A stretch of DNA of 64,000 nucleotides from Ascoidea rubescens DSM 1968 (lineage: Eukaryota; Ascomycota; Saccharomycetes; Ascoideales; Ascoideaceae). The position numbers were made by a program, and so were the translations under genes. The notes beneath the pieces were generated by a model that saw only the letters and a program-made list of their open reading frames with translations, did not search any database and was not told the origin of the DNA. Of the stretch, positions 29,979-39,956 are shown one piece after another. The DNA lies in assembly GCF_001661345.1 (NCBI RefSeq), contig NW_017962928.1, forward strand, positions 48,862-112,861, written 5' to 3'. The first letter of the stretch is position 1. The number at the start of each line of letters is the position of its first letter.

Positions 29979-32236
29979 ATGTCCTTGTTTGCATCCACTG
30001 AGCCCACAGACCCTTGGAAATCTCCCAGCGCTACTGCTGCCTGGCCAACTTCCAACAACAACGACATACCTCCTTTGTCGTCTACTATTCCTTCTTCTTC
30101 GCCATTGATCAACTCCTCTAATACCCTATTCAACAATTCGGACTTGAACTTGAACATCAACATAAATAACAACATATCATCCCACTCCAAGACCTACTAC
30201 GAGGACGATAACGATTCCTCAATCGACAACAATGAGGATCTATCCAGACTAATTAAAAAAATCAAAAAGGTTCCTGTTCCTTTATCTTATACTCAGTCTT
30301 TCAAATACTTTCGCCCAATTGATGGCTTTGTAAGCTTCGACTGCTTGGAACTAATCTTTGAAAAATCAGGTTTGAATCAATTATCAATGGAAAACATCCT
30401 CAATTTAGTAACAAAAAATAACTCAATTCAATTCATGTCCATAAACGAATGGTTTTGGTATATACTAATGGCCTTAATCTCTCTAGAACAAAACAACTTG
30501 GGCTCGGGAAATTTCCAAAATTTAGAGAAAAATATACATAACTTACCTGATTTAATCCTCTCCGATACCACAATTACTTTAGATCCAAACAACAGCTCTA
30601 ACAATAACTTGTCACTATCCAATTCTAACTCAATCAGTAACAATTCCTCTACAAATAAATTAAATAACATTTGGGATGACGACATAGATAATATCAACTC
30701 AAATCCTTTAGGTTCCTCAATCATAACTTCAAATAACTCATCAGTAAATAACGCTTTATCCGTCAACATGGACAAAATATCCACTTGGAATAATCAAGTC
30801 AGAGACTCTTTCAATCCAAACTCCGCTGATTTCATAAAAGTTACTGAAATCCCTGAAAAAGAAGGCCTACTATTCAAACACATCAACTATTTAATTGTCC
30901 ACAATGCTCCATTGGCTGATACTGATTCAAACAATGGAAGAAAAGTCATTAGAAGATATTCTGACTTTGTATGGTATGTCATTTCAAAAATCAAAAATCA
31001 AAAATCAAAAATCAAAAATCAAATCAAAATCAATCTTTTCATTATACTTTACTCTTTGTTTCATAAACTAACTTCATTTTTCTTTTTTTTAACAGGTTGC
31101 TTGAAATTCTTTTGAAAAAATACCCATTCAGATTAATTCCTGAACTTCCTCCCAAAAAATTTTCTGGTATGTCATTTTCTATCTTTTTATTAAATCTATT
31201 ATGAATTTATTTCTCTTTTTTATTTTTTTATTCTTTTATTCCTCATTTCCAATTTTATTTTTGTCCCTTTTTGATCTAACATTGATAACTAATAATTCCA
31301 GTTTTAGGCTCCAGTAATGATAATTTATTTCTTCAACGTCGCCGTCATGGTCTCCAACGCTTCTTAAATCAACTAATGAAACACCCAATTCTATCAAAGG
31401 AATCTCTGGTCATTATGTTTCTAACCGTTCCAACTGATTTAAATAGCTGGCGCAGACAAGCCAATGTCGATACAAATGAAGAATTTAAAGGCAAAAGAAT
31501 CTCAAAAAACTTTATTAAAAACTGGCACCCAGATAACCAAAAATTATGGAAACAAGCCGAATTTTCAATAAAAGACATGTATGAAAACTGGTTTAAAATT
31601 TGCATTCTAATCGAAAGAATCGAAAAGAGAAAAGAACAAATTGCCTACGATAACCTAAAATTCAACTCAATCCTAAATGGCTTCATCGATGTCTCAAATA
31701 AAATATACTCAGTTGAATCAAGCGATATCTCAATGATTAACGCTGGTCTACAAAACGTCAATCTTCACATTTCAAATAGCGCCTCATTATACAAAGACGA
31801 ATCACATAACCTTGACATCGGAATTATGCATGAATTTAAAACATTTCAAGATTATATAAACTCTTTAAGAGGCCTATTTGAAAGACTAAATAGATTGGGT
31901 GGAAACACAATCTTTCAAGCTAAAAAAAGAGTCGAAATAAATACAAATAGATTTAACGAAATTAAAACAAAACCCGATGTTAGAGGCTCAGAAGTTGATA
32001 GGCTAATCCAAAGCATTAACAGAGATAAACAAGATATTATCAGTCAAACTAATAGAGATTGGTTAATAAAAGAATGTGTTCTACATGAATTTGTCATGTT
32101 CCAGGAAACTCAATATAAAATTACAAAAATCTTTCAAGAATGGGGAGCAGATAGGTTAAAATATGGTGAATTGCAGGCCGATAATTGGAATCAAATGTGT
32201 AACCTATTACAACAAATGCCCTATAATAGACAATAA
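29979..32236 (+). CDS. MVP1: Sorting nexin MVP1 (SNX8 type), three exons
   Basis: Exons 29979-30973, 31096-31166 and 31302-32236 join to a 666-residue protein. Splicing restores the PX domain: RRYSDFVW runs across the first junction into [20 protein letters not shown], and the second junction leads into [19 protein letters not shown], both matching Mvp1. The C-terminal exon is the BAR-like region (SNRDWLI-type helix, [19 protein letters not shown]). The N-terminal 290 residues are Asn/Ser-rich, with an SDPW-like EPTDPWKS opening as in Mvp1. The protein binds PI3P on endosomes and drives retromer-independent recycling, classically with Vps1. S. cerevisiae MVP1 is intronless (511 residues), so the introns are notable. 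Without splicing, the first frame would continue into intron sequence and stop at 31115. Confidence 0.93.
30974..31095 (+). other. MVP1 intron 1
   Basis: 122 nt. Donor GTATGT (30974-30979), branch-like AAACTAAC (31065-31072), T-rich tract, acceptor ACAG ending at 31095. It interrupts the Trp codon of RRYSDFVW, and removing it restores the PX domain. It contains tandem CAAAAAT units at 30985-31020. Confidence 0.9.
31167..31301 (+). other. MVP1 intron 2
   Basis: 135 nt. Donor GTATGT (31167-31172), branch-like TAACTAAT shortly before the acceptor CCAG ending at 31301. Splicing joins KKFS to VLGSSNDN in frame. Confidence 0.88.
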
Positions 32237-32556
32237 TCTGGAATTTTCTTTTAAAATAAAACAAAAAATTGAAAAAAATTGAAAATAAAAGCCCAAACAC
32301 AAATTAAATTTTATTTTCCCAAAAAATTATCCAATTTATTTATCTATTTATTTATTTCTCGTCTACTTTCTTTTTTTAATTTCCCAATTACTTTTTATTT
32401 CTCATCTTATGCATCGAAATTTTTGTTTTTCCATTTTTATAACACTCTAGTGGTGATTTGGCCAGTATATATATAATGACTAATTCAAGTATTATAATAA
32501 ATTATTGTATCGAGTTCAAAACAATTTTGTGAAACAAAATAAAGGACCTCTGAAAT
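32237..32556. other. Convergent spacer MVP1/RCL1
   Basis: 320 bp of AT-rich 3' sequence of both genes, with A-rich then T-rich tracts that suit bidirectional polyadenylation. No gene seen. Confidence 0.45.
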
Positions 32557-33663
32557 TCATGCAATTTTCTTGCTTGCATTTGTGAAACCACTGCCTTTAA
32601 CTGTTAGTATAGAATTATTTTCATTATTTTGGTCAATCACATTGTCATCGGGCAGAAAGAATACTTCAGTCCCAAATACTTTTTTAATATCTCTTAATAA
32701 ATGCACTAAGTGAGAATCAATTTGATTGTTGTTTATAATTAATCTTCCAATATCTTCTTTACCTAAAACCATAAATACAACGGCTAGAGGTAATTGGGAA
32801 CGACAAACAGCACCACTTATACTTAATTCTTCAAATAATTGATAGGCTACTCTTGTACCAACATCTTCTGGTGTTTCACCTGGCCCACCAATATCTTCAA
32901 CAAAGATTCTCCAACCTTTTTTAGACTCAGCAACTAAAGTCAAACCAAATCCTGGACTATTTCCTGAATTTTTCCCTCTCCATGCATCGGAAGTAATGTT
33001 AACTTCGCATCCAATTTTGTTTAAAACAGATCTAGCAGAATCAATTTGCCTATTGACCATTGATGGACTTACTTTGGTGCAATAAGCAATCCCTCTAACA
33101 GCAGAGATTTTGGGTAATTCTGTTACATGAAGAGTCAAGGGAGACGATAGCAAAGTGTTCACTTTTAAATGAACTTCACCACCACCATTTGGAGGTGAAC
33201 CTCTTTTTATGGTGTGTAACTCACATTCTCTAACACCAAACTTTTCTAGAACAGGAATCAATCCCCATTTAATTCCATCAATAGTAATATCCTGTTTATT
33301 GGATGTTACACCAGTAAAAACAATTGAAAATTTCTTTTTGGAAAATGGTGCTAGATATAATATGGGCTCAAGGAAATAACCTATAGGTTTTGTTATTGGA
33401 CAATTGTGTGTGATTTGGCCTCCAATTATAAGGCCTGGTTTGTAGTTTACAGTTGTACCTGTATATGATATTTCGATGATTGAGCCATTAGTTATTGACT
33501 CTAATAATCTCAAGAATGAAACCTCGTAATCTCTTAAACCTGGATTGACATCATTTGAACGAATTTTTTCAATTTTTATTGGTTTTCCCGATAATGTGGA
33601 TAATATTAAACGTATTCTGAAGTTACGATGTGTTTGAAAAACTATATTGCTTGGTTTGGCCAT
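32557..33663 (-). CDS. RCL1: 18S rRNA-processing protein, RNA 3'-phosphate cyclase-like (RCL1)
   Basis: 368 residues from the ATG at 33661-33663 (S. cerevisiae Rcl1: 367). The frame upstream opens only with TTG, so that extension is rejected. The family fold runs throughout: RIRLILSTLSGKPIKIEKIR, the GSIIEISYTGTTVNYKPG block, the KRGSPPNGGGEVHL motif of the cyclase fold, and EDIGGPGETPEDVGTRVAYQ near the C-terminus. Rcl1 lacks cyclase activity and, with the GTPase Bms1, acts in the nucleolar SSU processome for early pre-rRNA cleavage. An RRPE-like TGAAAATTTTT lies 77-87 bp upstream. It lies in tandem with TFIIIA. Confidence 0.96.
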   Translation of the reverse strand: MAKPSNIVFQTHRNFRIRLILSTLSGKPIKIEKIRSNDVNPGLRDYEVSFLRLLESITNGSIIEISYTGTTVNYKPGLIIGGQITHNCPITKPIGYFLEPILYLAPFSKKKFSIVFTGVTSNKQDITIDGIKWGLIPVLEKFGVRECELHTIKRGSPPNGGGEVHLKVNTLLSSPLTLHVTELPKISAVRGIAYCTKVSPSMVNRQIDSARSVLNKIGCEVNITSDAWRGKNSGNSPGFGLTLVAESKKGWRIFVEDIGGPGETPEDVGTRVAYQLFEELSISGAVCRSQLPLAVVFMVLGKEDIGRLIINNNQIDSHLVHLLRDIKKVFGTEVFFLPDDNVIDQNNENNSILTVKGSGFTNASKKIA

Positions 33664-33739
33664 TTTTATATTATTTATTTCTTCCACTATTTTGATTTTA
33701 ACCAAATAAAATTAAAATTAAAATAATTTTTTTTTGATT

Positions 33740-33750
33740 TGAAAATTTTT
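33740..33750 (-). promoter_or_regulatory. RRPE-like element of RCL1
   Basis: TGAAAATTTTT (read on the + strand) resembles the rRNA-processing element AAAAATTTT/TGAAAAATTTT bound by Stb3, in the correct window upstream of the ATG. AT-richness of the region lowers its weight. Confidence 0.35.
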
Positions 33751-33997
33751 GAGACGTACTTTGATACGGAGAAAACGCACTTTTTGAACAAGAATACAAC
33801 AGTCGATATTAAGCAGTAAAAATAATACATAATAAATAAAGAAAACCCATAATATTCAAAAAATATCCAAAAAAAACAACACTGAAAACAAAAATCTAAA
33901 TAGTACAAGCATATTATACAGAAAAATTGTAGAAGAAATCAAAAAAACAAAAAACAAAAAACAATAGCTCTATGGAAAATAGAGAGACTTTGTATAT

Positions 33998-35380
33998 CTA
34001 TTGTCTACGAACCAATAGATCATAAATATTCTTTTGATTAATGGTTCTTTTTAACAATCTGGAACTTGACCTATAATTTGTTCTTCTGTACTGGCTGGAA
34101 ACATTTTCGCATATATCTATATAATTAGAATCACCAACAACATCTTCATTTACATTTTTATGATCATCACTCAGATCAGAGACAAGAGACTGTTTAGTAG
34201 AATCAATCTCATCAATCTCAGTTTGAATCTGAGCTTGATTCTGAAGTAATACTTTTAGATCTTTAGTTTCATTTTTATTTGTGTTATTGCTATCATCTCC
34301 ATTACCAATTTCGTCATTTCCAGGAAGATGGTTAATATCTTCTGAAATCTTTTGTTTTTTCAATGGAGATGATGGTTGAATCAAATCTGGAGGCAATATG
34401 TTATCATGGACTTCCTTATAATGATTAATTAACAAGTCCTTTTTGTGATATGAAGCATTAATGTCATTACAAATACAGCAGTTCCAAATTTTCAAAACTT
34501 TTTTAGTGTTATGAATAACCATGTGCATTCGTAAACCAGACTCACCAACACATTGCTTACCACATTGAGTACAAGACAATTTTGGATGATCAGTTTTTAT
34601 ATGATTTTGCAAAGAAGACCAATTTTTAAATTTGAGGAAACAGTTTGAAAAAGTGCATGGATAAGCAGTTATATCGTGGTTTTTCTCCAAATGCATTAAT
34701 AATTTGTATGGTCGAGTGAATAGTTTACCACATTGTTTGCAGATATTTTTTGGTTCGTGAACTCTGTTGATATGAAATCTCAAGGAATTTTTTTTATAGA
34801 AAGTTTCATCACAGCCAGCATATGTACACTTGAAAGATGCAACATGAGTAATCTCATGTCTTTTGAACTTTTGATTAGAATCAAAACCTTTACTACAAAC
34901 TAAGCATTTAAAGGCTTTTTCCTCGTTCAGTTTGTGTGATTCCAAATGAGCCTTTAAGTGCGAATTTCTGAGAAAAGATGCTTCACAGCTTTTAATTGAA
35001 CATTTAAATGGTCGTATATTCTCATGAGACCTTATGTGTTGCTGTAATAATGAAGGTTTATGGTACTCTTTTGGACAATTTTCATAAGTACATTTGTATT
35101 TTTTTTCTGCTATTCTCTTTGAACTTGAGCTTGACACTGAACATGAATCTGAGCCTAAATATGCTGTGGTAGCACCCTTAACTGATGATGAACGAGATGA
35201 GATAGGAGTGGAGTTTAAAGAAGATGTAGAAGAAAAAAACTCTTCAGAGTCCTCAGCATCGTCTGATTCTGAAGAAAAGCTGCTTGTTGATCTGGACCTC
35301 TTTCTTCCTCTGCACACAGACTCTCGAATACCAAGACCCATCTTGTTTTGATTGTGTTTCTCAGAGACACACATCTCCAT
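33998..35380 (-). CDS. PZF1: Transcription factor IIIA (C2H2 zinc finger)
   Basis: 460 residues from the first in-frame ATG (35378-35380); a start at 35341 (MGLGIRES) is also plausible. Residues about 95-325 carry eight C2H2 fingers in tandem, with TFIIIA features: alternation of CxxxxC fingers (CTYENC, CSIKSC, CTYAGC, CTFSNC) with CxxC fingers, and the finger 6-7 stretch ending HPKLSCTQCGKQCVGESGLR, nearly as in yeast Pzf1. TFIIIA binds the internal control region of 5S rRNA genes and recruits TFIIIC for Pol III. The S. cerevisiae protein has a ninth finger after a long linker; here the acidic C-terminal 135 residues hold no further C2H2 pattern. The N-terminus is Ser-rich and acidic. Divergent from MED4. 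Confidence 0.93.
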   Translation of the reverse strand: MEMCVSEKHNQNKMGLGIRESVCRGRKRSRSTSSFSSESDDAEDSEEFFSSTSSLNSTPISSRSSSVKGATTAYLGSDSCSVSSSSSKRIAEKKYKCTYENCPKEYHKPSLLQQHIRSHENIRPFKCSIKSCEASFLRNSHLKAHLESHKLNEEKAFKCLVCSKGFDSNQKFKRHEITHVASFKCTYAGCDETFYKKNSLRFHINRVHEPKNICKQCGKLFTRPYKLLMHLEKNHDITAYPCTFSNCFLKFKNWSSLQNHIKTDHPKLSCTQCGKQCVGESGLRMHMVIHNTKKVLKIWNCCICNDINASYHKKDLLINHYKEVHDNILPPDLIQPSSPLKKQKISEDINHLPGNDEIGNGDDSNNTNKNETKDLKVLLQNQAQIQTEIDEIDSTKQSLVSDLSDDHKNVNEDVVGDSNYIDICENVSSQYRRTNYRSSSRLLKRTINQKNIYDLLVRRQ

Positions 35381-35603
35381 CAGAAGCAGCAAATTGATTC
35401 TGTTCCCAAAAAGCTTTGAATCAATTTTTTTTAAAAATACCAACCGCAATTAGCTGCATGATTATGCACAAATTTGATATCCAACGCAGTGGTTCCAAAA
35501 CTGGATCATCTCAAAAGCACAAATCTGGCTGATTTTTTTCTTCAAACAGACCATTTACTGCTTCAACAACAGAACAAGTCAGTGTTCAGTGTTGGTGTGT
35601 GAA

Positions 35604-36518
35604 ATGTCTGTTCCCTTATCAAGACTCAACTCTCTTAATGTGCAGCCCAACTCATTGAATCCCACTGCCTCTTCTTTCAATATAGCCAGCATGGCAATCA
35701 ACAACAGCATCAGATTCAACGAAGAACATGAACAGACCATCAAAAGCTTGCCAATAATCAAAAATCTCAATCTTTTTGAATCAAATTTGAATCTGTTGAT
35801 TGATTCAATTCAAAGATATAACCCGAATCAAAAGGCATTGAATGATTTGTTGAATTCTGATTTGAATGTTGAAAATTCAATAAAATTGTTAATTAATCAT
35901 CAGAATTTTGGAAAGTTATTGAATAATTTAAGGCAATCGAACGAAAATTTGAATAATGAGCTACTAAATATATTGGACGAGTTGAACCAATGCAGATCTA
36001 TCTTATTGGATTTGCCAAATTCAATTGAAACCCAGTTTCAAACTCCCAGTTTTGATCAAACCACAAACAGCAGAAGTAATAACGAATCATTAACAGTGGA
36101 TGAACTATTGAAATATGCTGCTAGATTGGCCAAATTTACAACAATTCCTGCTACAACTGAGTTTAACATTGGTCCTGCAAATTACATATGGCCTGGCGAG
36201 GATTCCTTAAGAAAGGGAATGTTGGCTGCTGCATCAAACCATCAGGATCAATTGATATCCTTAGAATCGACTAATAAACAACTGAGTGAGATAGTTGATT
36301 CCAAACCAGAATCTCTAGATAATAATTTTGATAATGTGGACAAACTTGAGGACTTGCACCATCAGAATAATATAAATAGGCCCCAATCTAGAAATCACAC
36401 ATCTTCCAATAATATTAACAATCCTCCTCCTCCTCCTCTAGCTCCAGCTCCAGCTCCAGCTCCAATGATAAACAAATTTGCCTTAGATTTGTATCACTCA
36501 GATGATGATGATGATTAG
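35604..36518 (+). CDS. MED4: Mediator subunit 4
   Basis: 304 residues from ATG 35604 (the upstream extension begins with GTG). The middle-module Mediator signature is clear: VDELLKYAARLAKFTTIP, then the NIGPANYIWPGEDSLRKGML block, aligned with S. cerevisiae Med4 ELLDYATKLSKFTKIPP and GPNNFIWPAEDALRRGML. The N-terminal third is a coiled coil that pairs with Med9/Med7-type partners in the middle module, and the tail is Pro/Ala-rich, ending in a run of Asp. Mediator bridges activators and RNA polymerase II. The start is 223 bp from the divergent TFIIIA start. CTG codons occur at residues 64 and 227, both poorly conserved positions. Confidence 0.95.
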   Translation: MSVPLSRLNSLNVQPNSLNPTASSFNIASMAINNSIRFNEEHEQTIKSLPIIKNLNLFESNLNLLIDSIQRYNPNQKALNDLLNSDLNVENSIKLLINHQNFGKLLNNLRQSNENLNNELLNILDELNQCRSILLDLPNSIETQFQTPSFDQTTNSRSNNESLTVDELLKYAARLAKFTTIPATTEFNIGPANYIWPGEDSLRKGMLAAASNHQDQLISLESTNKQLSEIVDSKPESLDNNFDNVDKLEDLHHQNNINRPQSRNHTSSNNINNPPPPPLAPAPAPAPMINKFALDLYHSDDDDD

Positions 36519-36762
36519 ATAGTTTTTAAAATTTAACGAAATAATTTTACTATTTAGTATTATTTATGTACTATATATCGAAAATTTTATATTTTGCCTA
36601 ATAAATAGATAGAAAAATGATTAGCATTGTATGAAAATAGAAATAAATTAAAAACTTTGAAAAACTTTTAAAACTGGATAATCGGAAAATTAAAAAACCT
36701 TTAAATTTAAAAACTTAGAAGCTTAGGAGCTTAAGAGCTTAGAAATTTAAATATGTGTATAT

Positions 36763-39621
36763 TTAATTGGAAAATTTAGAAAATTCTTTCATTGGAATCG
36801 ATTCTTCAAACTCTGAATGTGAAGAATCAGGTTTTCTAACATTTCCCTGGTTAATGAATGAATCAAAATCTGATGCATTTGACTCTACTGTAGAGCTTCT
36901 TGAGAGACCTCTATATTGATCCTCGCGAAACTTGGAAATAGAATCACTATCTTCGTTTAAAATTTCTCTTAATTTTTGTTTACTAACTTTAACTGTTTCA
37001 TTAAACATAGCTGTTGAAACTGATAAGAGAGGTCCCCATAAATTCATTGCATGAGTGAAATAAGCGGCTGCTCCCAATACAATAATTAATGTGATATAAA
37101 GGGGATTTTTAATAATGGCCATAAACTCGTCATACCCTAGAATGGCAATTATAATATAAATCCAATAAGGAATTGATGTAATGCTTTGAATAGTTGATCT
37201 TTTAGCTTCAACGTACATTGCGTCTGCCTGTCTTTTAAATTTATGCTTGATAGAATTTTGTTGTTCAGCTGATAATATGTGAGCAAACCTCTGGTTTTTA
37301 GAGCTATTTAATTCTTCATCATCCGATTCAACATCAGAACTAATTTCTTGGTTGTATATCGACACATCTGGTATTATTTCTACGCCATCATCAGTTTTAG
37401 CAATTGCTAGTATTGGTAAGATTGAAAATGCATATTCCTTAGCTACTTTATAGCTTTGGTCAACTTCCAATGCATTTGACCAAAGTTTAGGAACGTTTTC
37501 TTCATCATAACGGAATTTATCCTCAAATCTTTCTCTTAATAAATTTACAATTTTTTCTTCTGTTATCTGATTGTGAATAATTGAATCGAAAGATTCCCAT
37601 GCTAGCCTTTGAATTTTTTTAAATGTGTCAATAGATTCTTCATCTGATAAACCAAGACCAAAATCATAAGAGCCATCTTCAGATTTAAATTTTAGGAGTA
37701 AATTAGATAAAGTAGAGTTGAAACTTGATAATGAGTCGTTCCATGTTTTTAAATCGGGGGATAATAATAAAGTTAAGAATTGTTGGTTAAAGATGTTTGT
37801 GAATCTTTTAATGATTTTAATATTTATCAAGTTATCCAATTCTTTTGCAGTTTGAGTTTTGATCGATTCATCAATTGAGGTTTGCAATTCTTTTAAATCT
37901 AGTGAATAATCAAAAATTTCTGCATCAAGCAACAAGCAATCCTTTGAATTTTTAGTAAAATAATCTAAGGCAATTTGTTTTGATTGTTGAATTGCTGTAT
38001 TAAATTTTTCTTTTGATTTCTTTAGAAATTGAAAATTTGAAAAAAATAAATCAATAGATAATTTTCTGAGTTGTAGTAAGTATAAGGAGTAAATTTCTTT
38101 TAGTTTTAAAAAAATTTTATTGATTAAGGCAATTCTTTTCTGATCATAAACATGTTGGGCATATCTTGAAGCAGAAAGATCATATTCCTTGACATATTTT
38201 TCTTTTAGTTGATCGATAATTTGGTTAATTGGGGTGAAATCATCAGAAGGGTTAGTTGGTGGCATAAAGTTTGAGGGTAAAATTTTGCCATCAAAGTCAT
38301 TAAAAATTTGGTTAAAGTCTTTTTCAAAGTTTTGATAAGCCAAGTTTGAGATTTCATCGCATCTAAATCTTGCAACTAAAATTTGTTGTGTTGGTAAATC
38401 TAGATCTTTATTTGATTCAATTTGATCCCAGACATTTTCAGCATAGATAGTCCAGCCGTCTAATGGTATGTTTCTGTGATATCTTTTATTAAAGATGGAT
38501 TGGTTATTGGTGTGAAGTGAGGGGAGCCCCTGTGATTCATAGGAGGATACATTTTGAAATTGATCACCTAATTTTGAGACTTCGGTTGTAAATTGAAGTG
38601 GTTGGAATACTTTATGGGGCAAAGCAAAAAATCTTAAATCGAAGAAATCATTCAATTGGAAATCTTCAGTTCCCTTTGGTCTTTGGAGTTGAGACCAGAT
38701 TTTGTTTAAACTGTCAATTAAGGAATCAGCTAAACTGTCAAGAGTAGTAGTTGCGGTGAAATCTCTAATCACAAATAGTAGGAGACATTTTTGGTTTTTA
38801 TTAGAAAATAGAGATAAATTAACCTCGAATACAGTCTTTAGGAGACCTAAATTAGCACCTTGATATAAACCAATTTGGTTTTCCCATATATTGATTAAAA
38901 GAACTTCAGAAGTTGCTAAAGCAAACAAAGCAGCTTTTCTTTCGAAATCTTGATCTTCTCCACGTTCTCTTCCATCAGTTCCTTCAATATCCATGACAAA
39001 TATGTTTTGGGTGTTATTGTGTGAGTTTGGAATAGGGGTAGGAGTTTTAGTGGTAGAAGCATTATTGTTGGTATTAATGTTGTTTACTTTTAGTAAAGTA
39101 GTCAAGTCGACATTATCGTTATGAATTTTGTTTGTATGAGAAGCGATATTTGGAGCATAGGCAAGCCAAATTCCCTTTGTAGTTTGTTGTCTTTTATCTT
39201 GGTTCATCACATCAAATTTTGTTCCAAACAAGGCATTTAGTAGGGTTGATTTACCAGTTGATTGAGAACCAAAAACCGATATTACATGGTAATTAAAGCC
39301 AATGTCTTGATCCACAATGTCCTTGACGTAGTTCATGATTTTTTTATTGAAATCCTTTTGCTCGTTTATGATCTGGATGGAGTGGTTGATGTAATAGGGA
39401 TTGGAGGACTTGAGGTAAGGGTTGTGCTGGGAAGAGGAAAAGGCAGCAGCCGAAGGCAACGAAGAGCCATTGGAGAATGCAGAAGCCAGATAGTTCAGAG
39501 GATCAGAAGATGTTGGCGATGGTAGTGAGCCAGAAGAGTAGGAAGCAGTGTTTTCGTTGTTGGACAGAGATGGGTCGTGGGTGGAAAGCCCATTGGATTG
39601 CACCTGGATGGTCGAAGCCAT
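36763..39621 (-). CDS. SEY1: ER-fusion dynamin-like GTPase SEY1 (RHD3/atlastin type)
   Basis: 952 residues. The P-loop GSQSTGKST is at residues 118-126, preceded by the N-terminal helix DFNKKIMNYVKDIV. Switch regions include the TTKGIWLAY motif and DIEGTDGRERGED (G3), and FVIRDFT carries the RD motif of G4. A long helical domain follows. Two closely spaced membrane segments (IPYWIYIIIAILGY and YITLIIVLGAAAYF) lie near the C-terminus with a cytosolic tail, as in Sey1/RHD3. Sey1 mediates homotypic fusion of ER tubules. S. cerevisiae Sey1 has 776 residues; the extra length is a Ser/Asn-rich N-terminus, an Asn/Thr/Pro insertion between switch I and G3, and an acidic tail. The 5' 200 bp are GC-rich, unlike the body. 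Confidence 0.95.
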   Translation of the reverse strand: MASTIQVQSNGLSTHDPSLSNNENTASYSSGSLPSPTSSDPLNYLASAFSNGSSLPSAAAFSSSQHNPYLKSSNPYYINHSIQIINEQKDFNKKIMNYVKDIVDQDIGFNYHVISVFGSQSTGKSTLLNALFGTKFDVMNQDKRQQTTKGIWLAYAPNIASHTNKIHNDNVDLTTLLKVNNINTNNNASTTKTPTPIPNSHNNTQNIFVMDIEGTDGRERGEDQDFERKAALFALATSEVLLINIWENQIGLYQGANLGLLKTVFEVNLSLFSNKNQKCLLLFVIRDFTATTTLDSLADSLIDSLNKIWSQLQRPKGTEDFQLNDFFDLRFFALPHKVFQPLQFTTEVSKLGDQFQNVSSYESQGLPSLHTNNQSIFNKRYHRNIPLDGWTIYAENVWDQIESNKDLDLPTQQILVARFRCDEISNLAYQNFEKDFNQIFNDFDGKILPSNFMPPTNPSDDFTPINQIIDQLKEKYVKEYDLSASRYAQHVYDQKRIALINKIFLKLKEIYSLYLLQLRKLSIDLFFSNFQFLKKSKEKFNTAIQQSKQIALDYFTKNSKDCLLLDAEIFDYSLDLKELQTSIDESIKTQTAKELDNLINIKIIKRFTNIFNQQFLTLLLSPDLKTWNDSLSSFNSTLSNLLLKFKSEDGSYDFGLGLSDEESIDTFKKIQRLAWESFDSIIHNQITEEKIVNLLRERFEDKFRYDEENVPKLWSNALEVDQSYKVAKEYAFSILPILAIAKTDDGVEIIPDVSIYNQEISSDVESDDEELNSSKNQRFAHILSAEQQNSIKHKFKRQADAMYVEAKRSTIQSITSIPYWIYIIIAILGYDEFMAIIKNPLYITLIIVLGAAAYFTHAMNLWGPLLSVSTAMFNETVKVSKQKLREILNEDSDSISKFREDQYRGLSRSSTVESNASDFDSFINQGNVRKPDSSHSEFEESIPMKEFSKFSN

Positions 39622-39956
39622 TTGGAGTACGAATAAAAGGACAGAGAAGAGCTACCCAGAAAAGACCACAGCAAGAGATGAGCTGGAGATGAGCTGGAGA
39701 TGAAAGAAGAGCTGGTGGGTTTGGTGGATTTGATGAGTGTGGAGGTAAAGAAAGCAAGGAGGATGAAGCCACGAGGGCGCTCAAAAATGTTGGGCGAGCG
39801 AGCGACGATCTCCTTTGCTCTTTTTGCTGATTCTGCTGATTCTGCTTCTTTTGCTCCAGCATTTCTTTGTGCTTCACAGCTGGTGCAACTACGTCTGCTT
39901 TGCAAAGCCAACGAAATGTCTCTTGCTACACGAACCTAAGTACTCAGACTACAAAA
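39622..39956 (-). promoter_or_regulatory. SEY1 promoter / ALE1 3' region
   Basis: 335 bp, GC-richer than the neighbouring coding sequence. It contains a direct GAGCTGGAGAT repeat near 39680-39700 and CTGATTCTGCT-type repeats near 39828-39850. No gene; overlapping open frames on both strands reflect GC content. Confidence 0.4.
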
